This document shows positions 12,779 through 23,000 of a stretch of 64,000 nt of DNA, piece after piece. The position numbers were made by a program, and so were the translations under genes. Position 1 is the stretch's first letter, and the number at the start of each line of letters is the position of its first letter. Origin of the DNA: Azospirillum rugosum (lineage in GTDB: Bacteria; Pseudomonadota; Alphaproteobacteria; Azospirillales; Azospirillaceae). The DNA lies in the NCBI RefSeq assembly GCF_017876155.1, contig NZ_JAGINP010000023.1:62001-126000 (forward strand). Reading direction: 5' to 3'. Below the pieces are notes generated by a model, which was not told the DNA's origin, did not search any database, and saw nothing but the letters and a program-made list of their open reading frames with translations.

Positions 12779-14644
12779 TTAGTGATTCAGGTGGAAGTGG
12801 TAGGCGATGAATTCCTTGAACTTCTTCACCAGCCCCAGGCAATCCTTGAACTGGTCGCGGTCGAGCTTGCCGAGGTCTTCCATGCGGACGAGGTTGTCGG
12901 TCTGCGTGCCGGCCGCGGAGCTGTCCACCCGCGCCTTCAGCCGCAGCGTCGACAGGAAGGTGAAGGCCTCCGCCAGTTCCCCCGCGAAGCCGCGGTCGAG
13001 CACGCCCCGGTCGGCCAGCGCCCAGAGGCGCTCCACCGTGTTGGTCTCATCCATGTGCTTCTCCAACGCCAGGGCCCGGATGCCGTGCACGATGGGGAAG
13101 ATGCCGGCCTTCTTGATGTCCAGCGCCTCGCTGCGCCGGCGTTCGAACAGGCCGCCGAACAGGCCCGAGGGCGTGTCGAAGGCCAACGCCGGGCGGGCGA
13201 AGGCGGTGAAGAACATCTGGTTGTCCTGCAGGCGCGAGAGCAGGTAGCCCTTCGCCTCCGCCAGCAGGGACGCGTCGCCGGCCACCGCCGCCGCGTCATA
13301 GAAGATGGCGAGGTTCATCGACGCCGTCTCGTCCGGCCGGTGGATCCAGTGGAAGACCGCGTCCTTGTAAGCGGCCAGCGGGCGCGTCCAGTCCGGGTTG
13401 GACACCATGATGTTGCCGGGGCAAGGCGGATAGCCGAACTCCACCAGCCGCGCGGTGAAGGCCGCGGTCACCTCGTTCAGCGTCGGGCAGTCGTAGCCGT
13501 CGCGCAGGATCAGCCCGTTGTCCTGGTCGGTCTTCAGCAGCTGTTCGCCGCGCCCTTCGCTGCCCATCACGATCAGGCAGGAATTCGCCAGCAGGTCCGG
13601 CGGGGCCAGCAGTTCGAACAGGCGGCGGAAGATCTTGCGGTTCAGCTCCGTCACCAGATCGGCGATGAAGGACACCTTCACCCCCGTCCCGTGCAGGGTG
13701 CGGATCAGCCCGACGATGTCCTGGCTGGCCTGGGCCAGGTCGTCCGGCGAGTTCGCGCGGTCCACCCGCAGCGCGATCACCTGGGAATGGTTGGACAGCA
13801 GGGCCAGCAGGTCGGCCTGCTCCAGCACGCCCGTCACCGCGCCGTGCTCCGTGATGACCAGCCGGCGGACCGAATGCTTGGCCATCAGGATCAGCGCGTT
13901 GAACAGCAGGTCGTCGCGGTCGAGCGTCAGCAGCTCGTAGCGCGCGACCGGGCCGACCGGGCTGTCCACCGGACGGCCGTCCAGCACCACGAGGTCGCGG
14001 AGATCCGTCCCCGTCAGGATGCCGATGCGTTCGTCCTTATTGGGGCCACCCGGAGCGCCGCCTTCCTGCCCATTCCCCTCCCGGACGAGCACGCTGCTCG
14101 CCTGGTTCCGCTTCATGGCCAGCGCGGCGTCGCGCAGGCTGGCCGTTGCGTCGACGAAGACCGGCGGGTGCAGGTAGGCCTGCCGGATGCGCGCCATGGT
14201 CAGCGCCGCCATCTCGCGGTTGGACCGCTCGCTGGCCAGCGCGCGGAGCTTGTCCCCGAAATCCCGGTAGATGCAGTCGGCAAAGGCCGGGTTGTCGCGC
14301 GCCAGTTCCACCAGCGCCTGCCGCGGGACCAGATGGCAGATGGTGTCCTCCGCCGCGACACAGGCGACCCCGCCCGCCGTATCATCCCCGAACAGCGCCT
14401 GCAGGCCGAAGCTGTCGTGGGGGCCGTGCACCGCCGCCACCTCGCCGCCCCGGCGTTCCTGGACCAACCCCCGCATCACGACGTAGAGACAGTCCGCCCG
14501 CTCGCCCGACTTCAGGATCACACTGTCCTTTGCGTAGAGGCCGAGGTCGAGGCTGGCCGCGAGGCTTGCCTGCTCGGCCGGGGTCAGACGATCGAAAGGA
14601 GGAACGGCGAAATCGAAAGCGCCGGGATCAAGAGAGTCGGACAA
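12779..14644 (-). CDS. cNMP-binding/CBS/DUF294 nucleotidyltransferase-like protein
   Basis: 621 residues in four parts: a cyclic-nucleotide-binding-type barrel (about 15-130), a CBS pair (about 155-285), a nucleotidyltransferase-like domain with GSEGRGEQLLKTDQDNGLIL, and the DUF294 helical C-terminus (about 480-621). The GS-R-E-TDQDN signature matches GlnD-like nucleotidyltransferases, so it may modify a protein or sense nucleotides. Its target is unknown. It is the usual neighbour of actP and a DnaQ-fold gene; a link to acetate use is inferred. A terminator separates it from actP, so it likely has its own promoter in 14645-14672. Confidence 0.85.
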   Translation of the reverse strand: MSDSLDPGAFDFAVPPFDRLTPAEQASLAASLDLGLYAKDSVILKSGERADCLYVVMRGLVQERRGGEVAAVHGPHDSFGLQALFGDDTAGGVACVAAEDTICHLVPRQALVELARDNPAFADCIYRDFGDKLRALASERSNREMAALTMARIRQAYLHPPVFVDATASLRDAALAMKRNQASSVLVREGNGQEGGAPGGPNKDERIGILTGTDLRDLVVLDGRPVDSPVGPVARYELLTLDRDDLLFNALILMAKHSVRRLVITEHGAVTGVLEQADLLALLSNHSQVIALRVDRANSPDDLAQASQDIVGLIRTLHGTGVKVSFIADLVTELNRKIFRRLFELLAPPDLLANSCLIVMGSEGRGEQLLKTDQDNGLILRDGYDCPTLNEVTAAFTARLVEFGYPPCPGNIMVSNPDWTRPLAAYKDAVFHWIHRPDETASMNLAIFYDAAAVAGDASLLAEAKGYLLSRLQDNQMFFTAFARPALAFDTPSGLFGGLFERRRSEALDIKKAGIFPIVHGIRALALEKHMDETNTVERLWALADRGVLDRGFAGELAEAFTFLSTLRLKARVDSSAAGTQTDNLVRMEDLGKLDRDQFKDCLGLVKKFKEFIAYHFHLNH

Positions 14645-14672
14645 GACCCGCTCCGCTGAGCAAAGGACATAT

Positions 14673-14706
14673 AAAAAGGCGCCCCAAGAGCGTGTCTTGG
14701 GGCGCC
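14673..14706 (-). terminator. rho-independent terminator of the DUF485-actP operon
   Basis: GGCGCCCCAAGA (14678-14689) pairs perfectly with TCTTGGGGCGCC (14695-14706) over a 5-base loop, and five T residues follow on the minus strand (A run 14673-14677). It lies 54 bases past the actP stop and just before the DUF294 gene start. Confidence 0.9.
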
Positions 14707-14759
14707 TGGAAGATTACACCAGCTCCGCCGCAGGCGGAAGGCGGGTGCGACCATTCGCT

Positions 14760-16478
14760 TTAGTGGGCCGACGCGCCTTCCGCGCCAAGGCCGGTCTGCG
14801 AACGGATGTACTGGGCCTGGAACGAGCGGCGCTCGTCCTGGGCGGTCTGGCTGTTGTCGGTGATCGAGAAGAACCAGATCGCGAGGAACGACAGCGGGAT
14901 CGTGAAGGCGCCCGGGTTGTCGTACGGGAAGATCGCGGCCGGGTTGCCCAGCACCGACTTCCACACGGTCGGGCCAAGGACCAGCAGCGTGACCGAGGAG
15001 ATCAGGCCGACCCAGCCGCCGATCACGGCGCCGCGGGTGGTCATCTTGCCCCAGAACATCGACATCAGCAGGATCGGGAAGTTCGCCGAGGCCGCGATGA
15101 CGAAGGCGAGGCCGACCATGAAGGCCACGTTCTGGTTCTCGAAGGCGATGCCGAGGAAGATCGAGACGATGCCGATGATCACGGTGGTGATCTTCGACAC
15201 GCGGATCTCGTCATGCTCCGACGCGCGGCCCTTGGCGATGACCGAGGCGTACAGGTCGTGCGACACGGCCGAGGCGCCGGCCAGCGTCAGGCCCGCGACC
15301 ACCGCGAGGATGGTGGCGAAGGCCACGGCCGAGATGAAGCCGTAGAAGAGGTTGCCGCCCACCGCGTTCGCGGTGTGGATGGCCGCCATGTTGGAGCCGC
15401 CGATGATCATCGCCGGAGCCGGCTTGCCGCCCGCCGCCGCCAGCTTGGCCGCGTCGAGGAACGGATAGGCACCGGAGGCGTCCGGAGCCAGCAGGAGCAC
15501 GATGGCGCCGAAGCCGATGATGAAGGTCAGGATGTAGAAGTAACCGATGAAGCCGGTCGCGTAGAACACCGACTTGCGGGCTTCCTTGGCGTCCGACACC
15601 GTGAAGAAGCGCATCAGGATGTGCGGCAGGCCGGCGGTGCCGAACATCAGCGCCATGCCCAGCGAGATGGCCGAGACCGGGTCGGTGATGAGGGCGCCCG
15701 GCGCCATGATGCTGATGCTCTTCGGGTGCAGTTCGGTGGCGCGGGCGAACAGCGCCTCCGGGCTGAAGCCGAACTTGGCCAGCACGGCGAAGGCCATGAA
15801 GGACGCGCCCGACAGCAGCAGCACGGCCTTGATGATCTGCACCCAGGTGGTGGCGAGCATGCCGCCGAAGGTCACGTAGGCGATCATCAGCACGCCGACC
15901 AGAACGACCGCGACGACATAGTCCAGGCCGAACAGAAGCTGGATCAGCTTGCCCGCACCCACCATCTGCGCGATCAGGTAGAAGGTCACCGTGGCCAGCG
16001 AGCCGCAGGCGGCCAGCGTGCGGATCGGGGTCTGCTGGAAGCGGTAGGAGGCCACGTCGGCGAAGGTGTACTTGCCGAGGTTGCGCAGGCGCTCCGCCAC
16101 CAGGAACAGGATGATCGGCCAGCCGACCAGCCAGCCCACCGAGAAGATCAGGCCGTCGAAGCCCGACGTGTAGACGAGACCGGCGATGCCCAGGAACGAC
16201 GCGGCCGACATGTAGTCGCCGGCGATGGCGAGTCCGTTCTGGAAGCCGGTGATGCCGCCGCCGGCGGCGTAGAAGTCCTTGGCCGACTTGGTGCGGCGCG
16301 CGGCCCAGTAGGTGATGCCGAGCGTGGCCACCACGAAGATCAGGAACATGACGATCGCTTCGTAGTTCGTCGACTGTTTCTGAACCTGACCTTCGACCGC
16401 CGCCGCGTACACGGACGCGGGGATGAGCGCACCGGCCGCGGCGGCCGCGGCGCCCACACGATTGACCAGCGAACGCAT
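14760..16478 (-). CDS. actP: cation/acetate symporter, SSS family
   Basis: 572 residues with an N-terminal signal-like helix (VNRVGAAAAAAGALIPASVY) and about 13 membrane helices. The sodium:solute symporter core is evident in AAGGGITGFQNGLAIAGDYM, typical of ActP/YjcG. It takes up acetate and related short monocarboxylates across the inner membrane. ATG 16478 is chosen over GTG 16481 because GAGGAG is eight bases upstream. The ATG shares its A with the stop codon of the DUF485 gene, so the two are translationally coupled. A strong terminator follows. Confidence 0.95.
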   Translation of the reverse strand: MRSLVNRVGAAAAAAGALIPASVYAAAVEGQVQKQSTNYEAIVMFLIFVVATLGITYWAARRTKSAKDFYAAGGGITGFQNGLAIAGDYMSAASFLGIAGLVYTSGFDGLIFSVGWLVGWPIILFLVAERLRNLGKYTFADVASYRFQQTPIRTLAACGSLATVTFYLIAQMVGAGKLIQLLFGLDYVVAVVLVGVLMIAYVTFGGMLATTWVQIIKAVLLLSGASFMAFAVLAKFGFSPEALFARATELHPKSISIMAPGALITDPVSAISLGMALMFGTAGLPHILMRFFTVSDAKEARKSVFYATGFIGYFYILTFIIGFGAIVLLLAPDASGAYPFLDAAKLAAAGGKPAPAMIIGGSNMAAIHTANAVGGNLFYGFISAVAFATILAVVAGLTLAGASAVSHDLYASVIAKGRASEHDEIRVSKITTVIIGIVSIFLGIAFENQNVAFMVGLAFVIAASANFPILLMSMFWGKMTTRGAVIGGWVGLISSVTLLVLGPTVWKSVLGNPAAIFPYDNPGAFTIPLSFLAIWFFSITDNSQTAQDERRSFQAQYIRSQTGLGAEGASAH

Positions 16479-16780
16479 CACTTCGACTCCTCCATGATCT
16501 GCCGGTTCAGCTCGTCGAATTCACCGTTCGCCCGGTTGACGTAGATGCCGGTCAGGATGAACGCCGAAATGATGGTGAAGAGGCCGACGGGAATACCCCA
16601 GGTGGTCACGCCGCCTGCGATCGGGGTGCCGAGGAACCCCTTGCCGAACGCGACCAGCAGGATGAAGCCGAAGTAGATGACGAGCATGGCGACCGACAGC
16701 GTCCACGCGAACGCGCTGCGCTTCTGCACCAGCTCCTGGAATTTGGGATTCGCGAGAATCCTCTGAGCGTTTTCTTTCAT
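16478..16780 (-). CDS. DUF485 (YjcH-type) small membrane protein, actP partner
   Basis: 100 residues with two membrane helices (WTLSVAMLVIYFGFILLVAF and GLFTIISAFILTGIYV) between charged ends, the standard DUF485 layout. It always travels with ActP-type symporters and is thought to assist or regulate them. It opens the operon and overlaps actP by one base. GAGGGGAC precedes ATG 16780. The 219-bp space upstream must carry the operon promoter. Confidence 0.92.
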   Translation of the reverse strand: MKENAQRILANPKFQELVQKRSAFAWTLSVAMLVIYFGFILLVAFGKGFLGTPIAGGVTTWGIPVGLFTIISAFILTGIYVNRANGEFDELNRQIMEESK

Positions 16781-16999
16781 AGTGCGTCCCCTCGCGAGTG
16801 CCGAGCGATTTTTGACGGGTCATATTAGACACTCTGAGCCTATGGTCTTTGTAATGCTCTGTCCCGTCAACATTTTTGATGTGGAACAACCGTGAAAAAG
16901 CGGCTTGACGAAGATCGGCACGGTTGTTCCGGGGCGGTCGTCGCGCAGTCCGCGCGATCGGCCCGCGAGGAGAACGTTGGATTACGTGTGACCAGGACC

Positions 17000-17527
17000 T
17001 CAGGAGTTCGTGCGGGGAAGCCAGGGGATGCGATGAAATGCCACACCCTCCTCGCGCAACTCTTCCACATCCTTGGCGGAAGCTTCGCCGTAGATTCCGC
17101 GCGGGTCGCTTTCACCATAATGGATGCGGCGCGCCTCCTCGGCGAAGCGGTCGCCGACGTAGTCGCAGTTCTCCTCCACCGTGCGGCGCATCTCGGTGAG
17201 CTGCCGCATCATCTCCGCGGCGAAACGCTGGCGCGCCTCGTCGGTCGGGGTCGGGGATGGGGAGGCCCCCTCCGCGGGGGCCGGCATCACCGCCTGGGCC
17301 GCCGGGCCCGGCGGCGCGGCCGGCGGCGCGGCCTCCGGCGGAGGGGCCGTGTCCCTGGCCCGTCCCTTGGCGATGTTGGGCGCCATCGGGGCCTTGGTGA
17401 TGTGCGTGTCGCCGCAGACCGGGCAGGCGATGGAGCGCGAGGCGGCCTGCGCCTCGTAGGCGTCGCCGTTGCGGAACCAGGCCTCGAATCGGTGGTCGGC
17501 CGTGCATTTCAGAACGAAGAGGATCAT
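17000..17527 (-). CDS. DUF1178 family protein
   Basis: 175 residues. The N-terminus MILFVLKCTADHRFEAWFRN, followed by the zinc-ribbon-like pair CPVCGD, and the C-terminus YVGDRFAEEARRIHYGESDP then RGIYGEAS are the two conserved blocks of DUF1178, a family found widely in alpha- and betaproteobacteria. A low-complexity Ala/Pro linker (about 58-100) separates them. Function is unknown; the cysteines suggest metal binding. The gene is divergent from a methyltransferase and is not in an evident operon. Confidence 0.88.
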   Translation of the reverse strand: MILFVLKCTADHRFEAWFRNGDAYEAQAASRSIACPVCGDTHITKAPMAPNIAKGRARDTAPPPEAAPPAAPPGPAAQAVMPAPAEGASPSPTPTDEARQRFAAEMMRQLTEMRRTVEENCDYVGDRFAEEARRIHYGESDPRGIYGEASAKDVEELREEGVAFHRIPWLPRTNS

Positions 17528-17653
17528 GTCCCCGTCGGATGCTCCAAGGTGTTGAACCGGAAGTAGGCTGCCGCTAATTCAGCACGGCGCGCCGCCACCG
17601 TCAAACGCCGCCCGTTCGTTGTCCCGCCCGCCCGTCTTAAGGGAGCTTCGCCC

Positions 17654-18262
17654 GTGTCCGCTCCGCCTTCCGCCCCTGGGCCGCACGCCGCCCTCAACCC
17701 TCCCTCTCCCTGGGTCGCGCGCTTCGCGCCGCTGGTTCCGGCGGGGGGCGTGGTGCTCGACCTCGCCTGCGGGTCGGGCCGCCACCTGCGCCATTTCCTC
17801 GCCCGCAACCACCCGGTGGTCGGGACCGACCGCGACCTGCGCGGCGTCGCCGACCTGGCCGGGACGCCGGGCGTGGAGCTGGTGGAGGCCGACCTGGAGG
17901 CCGGGGAGCCGGTGCCGCTGCTGACGACAAGGCGTTACTCCGGCATCGTGGTCACCAACTACCTGCACCGCCCGCTGTTCCCCGCCCTGCTCGACGCGCT
18001 GGAGCCGGGCGGCGTGCTGATCTACGAGACCTTCGCCCTCGGCAACGCCCGCTTCGGCCGCCCGTCCTCCCCCTCCTTCCTGCTGCGCAGCGGGGAGCTT
18101 CTGGAGGTAGCAAAGGACCGCCTTCAGGTCGTCGCCTACGAGCATGGCGAGGTCGCCTCGCCCAAGGCGGCGGTGATGCAGCGGATCTGCGCCGTCAACG
18201 ACCGGGCGCCCGGTGCCGGCCTGGACGGCGACCCGGAACCGCGGCCGCTGCCGGCGGCCTAG
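17654..18262 (+). CDS. small class I SAM-dependent methyltransferase
   Basis: 202 residues. GTG 17654 is chosen because GGGAG stands ten bases before it and no ATG gives the full fold. Motif I is VVLDLACGSGRHLRHFL, the strand-2 acid is GTDRDLRG, motif II is VELVEADLEAG and motif IV is YSGIVVTNYLHRPLF, followed by LEPGGVLIYETF. The NYLHR sequence resembles TehB/UbiG-like small-molecule methyltransferases. The substrate cannot be read. It converges on the 243-residue unknown gene, with a 14-base gap. Confidence 0.85.
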   Translation: MSAPPSAPGPHAALNPPSPWVARFAPLVPAGGVVLDLACGSGRHLRHFLARNHPVVGTDRDLRGVADLAGTPGVELVEADLEAGEPVPLLTTRRYSGIVVTNYLHRPLFPALLDALEPGGVLIYETFALGNARFGRPSSPSFLLRSGELLEVAKDRLQVVAYEHGEVASPKAAVMQRICAVNDRAPGAGLDGDPEPRPLPAA

Positions 18263-18276
18263 CGCCTTGCGGTCCC

Positions 18277-19008
18277 CTAATCCTCGTCGTCCAGCATGTC
18301 CAGGCTGAGCGGGCGGACCTCCAGACGCGGATCCGGTTGCGGCAGGGGCGGCGCGGCCGGCCGGGGCGGCAGGGGGCCGGTGGCGCGGCGAGGCGGGCGG
18401 ATCGGCTTGTTCACGGCCCCGGTCGGCCCGATGCTCGGCTCGTCGCCGAAGTCGGGCAGCGGCGGGCAGCGGTCCATGACCGCGCGCATCAGCCCGGCGA
18501 TGCGGTCCGCCTGCGTGCGCAGGGACTGCCCGCGCTCCCCGTCGTACAGCGGGTCGTCGAGGAACTTGCGCACCTCCATCAGCGCGCGCAGCTCCACCCC
18601 GACGATCTCGTGCGTGCCGATGGGCAGGGCCTTCACCCGCGCGAAGGTGCCGAAGAAGGCGACGCTTTCCTCCACGAACAGGATCACCATACGGGCGTGC
18701 AGGCGTTCCAGCGCGGTGGTCATCGGCCCGATCAGCTCCTCCATCTCCTGCGGGGCGGCGTCCAGCCGCTCCTGGGTGACGGCGGCCAGCGCGAAGAAGT
18801 CGCGCACCTTCTTGGTGAATTTCCGATAGCGGCCCATCCCGCCCACGGAAACGCGCTCGCGCGCCGTGGCCGCCAGCAGGCCGGCCTTCTTCAGCATGGC
18901 GTCGAGCTGCATCAGGAGCTTGGCGACCTCGCGCTGGCGCTGGGCCGCACCGACGACGGGCGCGGCCGGCGCCTGCGGCCGGCGGGGGGGCGGGGGACGT
19001 CCAATCAT
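18277..19008 (-). CDS. conserved-looking hypothetical protein
   Basis: 243 residues I do not recognise. The central ~150 (about 25-175) are helical and charged, with no membrane segment (KLLMQLDAMLKKAGLLAATA; VRDFFALAAVTQERLDAAPQ). Both ends are Pro/Arg-rich and look disordered (GPLPPRPAAPPLPQPDPRLE). No catalytic motif is visible. It starts six bases after the protease gene stop, so the two are likely co-transcribed and it may act in the same envelope-stress setting. Confidence 0.7.
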   Translation of the reverse strand: MIGRPPPPRRPQAPAAPVVGAAQRQREVAKLLMQLDAMLKKAGLLAATARERVSVGGMGRYRKFTKKVRDFFALAAVTQERLDAAPQEMEELIGPMTTALERLHARMVILFVEESVAFFGTFARVKALPIGTHEIVGVELRALMEVRKFLDDPLYDGERGQSLRTQADRIAGLMRAVMDRCPPLPDFGDEPSIGPTGAVNKPIRPPRRATGPLPPRPAAPPLPQPDPRLEVRPLSLDMLDDED

Positions 19009-19014
19009 CCGCGG

Positions 19015-20103
<1,089 letters not shown>

Positions 20104-20292
20104 CACGATGAACCCTCCCAGACCTTTTTTTCAGGAGATGTATGCCGGAGCGGCAGATTTGGGAGAAAACAGCCGGCCGCGCAAGACCTCGCGCAGCGCC
20201 GGATGCCACGCTGGATGTTGCGCCGATTGCCACGATTGTGCCGGGTTCCGGTTGCGGAGTATAGGTGAAGCTGGTGGAGGACCGAAACGCCG

Positions 20293-20496
20293 ATGCTCCC
20301 GAAACACCGCACCCCGAACAGCCGGCCGGCGGTGCCGCTGGCCGCGATGCCCTTCGAAGCCATGCGCGTGGCGACCGCGGCCTGGCTCGTGTCCGGCGCA
20401 CCGTTCTTCTGGGCGCCGCCCCTGTGGATTCTCGCCCTGATGGCGCCCCACCGGCCGAAGGGCGGCAGCGGGGGAAGCACCGCCTCTCCCCCCTGA
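20293..20496 (+). CDS. possible small membrane protein
   Basis: 67 residues with one hydrophobic stretch (VATAAWLVSGAPFFWAPPLW) between basic ends. GGAGG lies 11 bases before the ATG. I know no family for it. It stands between the divergent protease gene and cheZ. The hydrophobic core and ribosome site favour a real gene; the high-GC background makes chance open frames common. Confidence 0.35.
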   Translation: MLPKHRTPNSRPAVPLAAMPFEAMRVATAAWLVSGAPFFWAPPLWILALMAPHRPKGGSGGSTASPP

Positions 20497-20735
20497 TCCC
20501 CCCTGATAGACCCTGCCACCCGTTCCCGGCGTCGCGAAAGGTGCGACATCGCGTAGCTGGGGAAGACGCATTAAGGCTTTCTTTAATACGGCAATGCGAC
20601 GCAGGCGTGGGGCTGGTGCTGTGCGCCGGCTTTGCCGCGGGGCGCGGGCGGGAGTATCGTCAGCGTCACCGTTCGACCGGCGCATGGCCGGTCGGCACCA
20701 CTTCAGGACCCGGGGCTCCGCCGACGGTGACGGAT

Positions 20736-21704
20736 ATGAGCGACGTTCCTCTGCTGGAACTGACCGAGCAGGACTATCTCCAGATGGAGGAGGCGCTGTC
20801 GCAGACGGCGCGCGGCCGCGCCTTCCTGCGCATGCGGGACCGCCGGTCGCGCGCGATCGTGACGGACGACCTCAACCGCGTCACCAACGCGTTGGAGCAG
20901 CAGGTCAACCGCCTGCGCGGCGTGGAGCCGGGCGCCGTCGCCCGCCTGCCGTCGGCGTCCGGCCTGTCCGGCGGGCTTGCCGACGGGCTGGCGCTCCAGC
21001 AGGAGCTGACGGCGATCACCCAGGTGGTGCGCGAGACGCGCAGCGACATCGCCGCACTCCGCCCCGCCGACACCGGCTCCAACCGCATCGAGGCGGCGAC
21101 GGGCGAACTGGACGAGATCGTCGCGGCGACGGAGCGCGCGACCACCGACATCCTGAACGCCACGGAAAAGATCCAGGAGATCACCCAGGGCATCCCGCGC
21201 AGCGACCCGGACATCGCGGAGATGGTCGACGCCATCGAGGCCTGGTGCATCGAGATCATGACCGCCTGCTCATTCCAGGACATCACCGGCCAACGCACCA
21301 CCAAGGTCGTCAACACGCTGCGCTACATCGAGCAGCGCGTGAACACGATGATCGAGATCTGGGGCGTGGAGCGGATGGCCGAGGCGCCGACGCCCGAGAC
21401 GGTCAGCTCCCACCGCAAGCTGGGCGACACCCGTCCCGACGCGCACCTGCTGAACGGCCCGCAGCTGGGCGGGCCGGAGGTCAGCCAGGACGACATCGAC
21501 GCTCTGTTCGACGGGCTCGCCAGCCAGATTCCGCAGGTGATGGAGCGGGCGGAGCCGGCGGCCCACCCCGCGCCACCCCCGGCGCCTCCCGCCCCGCCCG
21601 CCCCGTCCGTCACGAAGCCGGCCAGCCCTCCCGCACCGCCCCCCGATCCGACGGGCGGCGGCGCCGAGATCTCGCAGGCCGACATCGACGCGCTGTTCGC
21701 CTGA
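20736..21704 (+). CDS. cheZ: CheZ-type CheY-P phosphatase
   Basis: 322 residues. The long helical middle carries the CheZ active-site segment SFQDITGQ with Asp182 and Gln186 at the same spacing as the catalytic Asp/Gln pair of E. coli CheZ. It should dephosphorylate CheY-P and reset the flagellar motor. The C-terminus is Pro-rich and holds two copies of a short peptide, SQDDIDALF (250-258) and SQADIDALF (313-321, last residues), which resembles the CheY-P-binding N-terminus of FliM. ATG 20736 starts the conserved region. The pentapeptide gene follows after seven bases. Confidence 0.88.
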   Translation: MSDVPLLELTEQDYLQMEEALSQTARGRAFLRMRDRRSRAIVTDDLNRVTNALEQQVNRLRGVEPGAVARLPSASGLSGGLADGLALQQELTAITQVVRETRSDIAALRPADTGSNRIEAATGELDEIVAATERATTDILNATEKIQEITQGIPRSDPDIAEMVDAIEAWCIEIMTACSFQDITGQRTTKVVNTLRYIEQRVNTMIEIWGVERMAEAPTPETVSSHRKLGDTRPDAHLLNGPQLGGPEVSQDDIDALFDGLASQIPQVMERAEPAAHPAPPPAPPAPPAPSVTKPASPPAPPPDPTGGGAEISQADIDALFA

Positions 21705-21711
21705 GGGGCCC

Positions 21712-22986
21712 ATGGCAAACGACGGCACCCTCAAGTCCCGAATACGGCTGACGCAGGACCAGCTGGACCGCGTCTGCGAGCGCCATGTGCGCTTCACCGA
21801 GGGGCGCCCGAACGGAGCCCGCGCCAACCTGCCCTTCTTCGACCTGTCGGGCCTGGACCTGTCCGGGCGCAACCTGACCGGCGCGCACCTGTCCGGCGCC
21901 ATCCTGCGCGACGCCAAGCTGCGCGGCACCATCCTGGACCACGCCGACCTCTACGGCGCCGACCTGCGCAACGCCGACATGACCGAGGCGCGCCTGTTCC
22001 GCACCGACATGCGCGGGGCCAACGTGCGCGGGGCCATGCTGGACGGCGCCGTGATGGTCGAGGTGGACCTGCGCGACGGCAGCATGGCGAACCGCAGCGC
22101 GTCGGGCGAGCTGAAGGTGGTCGGGTTCGAGCCGGGGCCGGCCGACATGGCCTCGGCCAAGCTGACCAACGCCGACATGGCGCGCGCCAAGCTGTCGGGC
22201 AGCTTCGCGCGGGCCGCCGACTTCACCAACTCCCGCCTGAACGGCGCGCGGCTGCAACGCACGGACCTGCGCGACTGCAACTTCTCCGGCGCCGACCTCC
22301 AGGGGGCGGACCTGAACGGCGCCGACCTACGCGGGGCAAAGCTGGACGGCGCCAAGGTGTCGGACGGCGACCTCGCCCTGTCCATCCGCACCGACGCGGA
22401 GGCGGCGGCCGCCGCCCTCGCGCCCAAGACGCCGCTTCACGAGGAGGCGGAGGACGAGGCGGAAACCCGGCCGGTCCCCAGCGCGGCGGAGATCGAGAAG
22501 CTGCTGCGCCAGCACCTGCTCTGGCTCGGCACCAGCGGGCAGCAGGGGCAGCAGCTCGACCTGTCGGGCATGAACCTGGACGGGGCCGACCTGTCGGGCA
22601 AGGTGTTGACGCTGGCCAAGGGGTCCGGCGCCCGGCTGCGCAACGCGCGGCTGAAGGGCACGCAACTCCAGGCGGCGCAGCTGGACGGGGCCGACCTGCG
22701 CTCCGCCGACATGCGCGGGGCGGACATGCGCGGCGCCAAGCTCGACCGCGCCATCCTGATCGATGGCTGCCTGGACAACGCCAACCTCGGCACCCTGGCG
22801 ATCAGCGCGGGCGCCAAGATCATGCGCTCCTCGCTGGTGCGGGCACGGCTGGCCGGCGCCTCGCTGACCGAAACCAACCTGAAGGGCTGCGACCTGACCA
22901 TGGCCGACCTGACCGGCTGCAGCCGGGCCGGCGCCATCTTCGACGAGGCGATCCTGGAAGGCACGCGCCTCGGCAAGACCGGCTGA
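21712..22986 (+). CDS. pentapeptide-repeat protein
   Basis: 424 residues with two blocks of A(D/N)LXX repeats: about 40-220 (SGLDLSGRNLTGAHLSGAIL and on) and about 280-420 (LDLSGMNLDGADLSGK and on). A charged linker with a short helix (PSAAEIEKLLRQHLLWLGTS) joins them. Such repeats form right-handed quadrilateral beta-helices. Functions range from scaffolds to DNA-gyrase mimics, and nothing here decides between them. Seven bases separate it from cheZ, so joint expression, perhaps with motility functions, is likely. Confidence 0.88.
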   Translation: MANDGTLKSRIRLTQDQLDRVCERHVRFTEGRPNGARANLPFFDLSGLDLSGRNLTGAHLSGAILRDAKLRGTILDHADLYGADLRNADMTEARLFRTDMRGANVRGAMLDGAVMVEVDLRDGSMANRSASGELKVVGFEPGPADMASAKLTNADMARAKLSGSFARAADFTNSRLNGARLQRTDLRDCNFSGADLQGADLNGADLRGAKLDGAKVSDGDLALSIRTDAEAAAAALAPKTPLHEEAEDEAETRPVPSAAEIEKLLRQHLLWLGTSGQQGQQLDLSGMNLDGADLSGKVLTLAKGSGARLRNARLKGTQLQAAQLDGADLRSADMRGADMRGAKLDRAILIDGCLDNANLGTLAISAGAKIMRSSLVRARLAGASLTETNLKGCDLTMADLTGCSRAGAIFDEAILEGTRLGKTG

Positions 22987-23000
22987 GGAGACCGGGGCCA

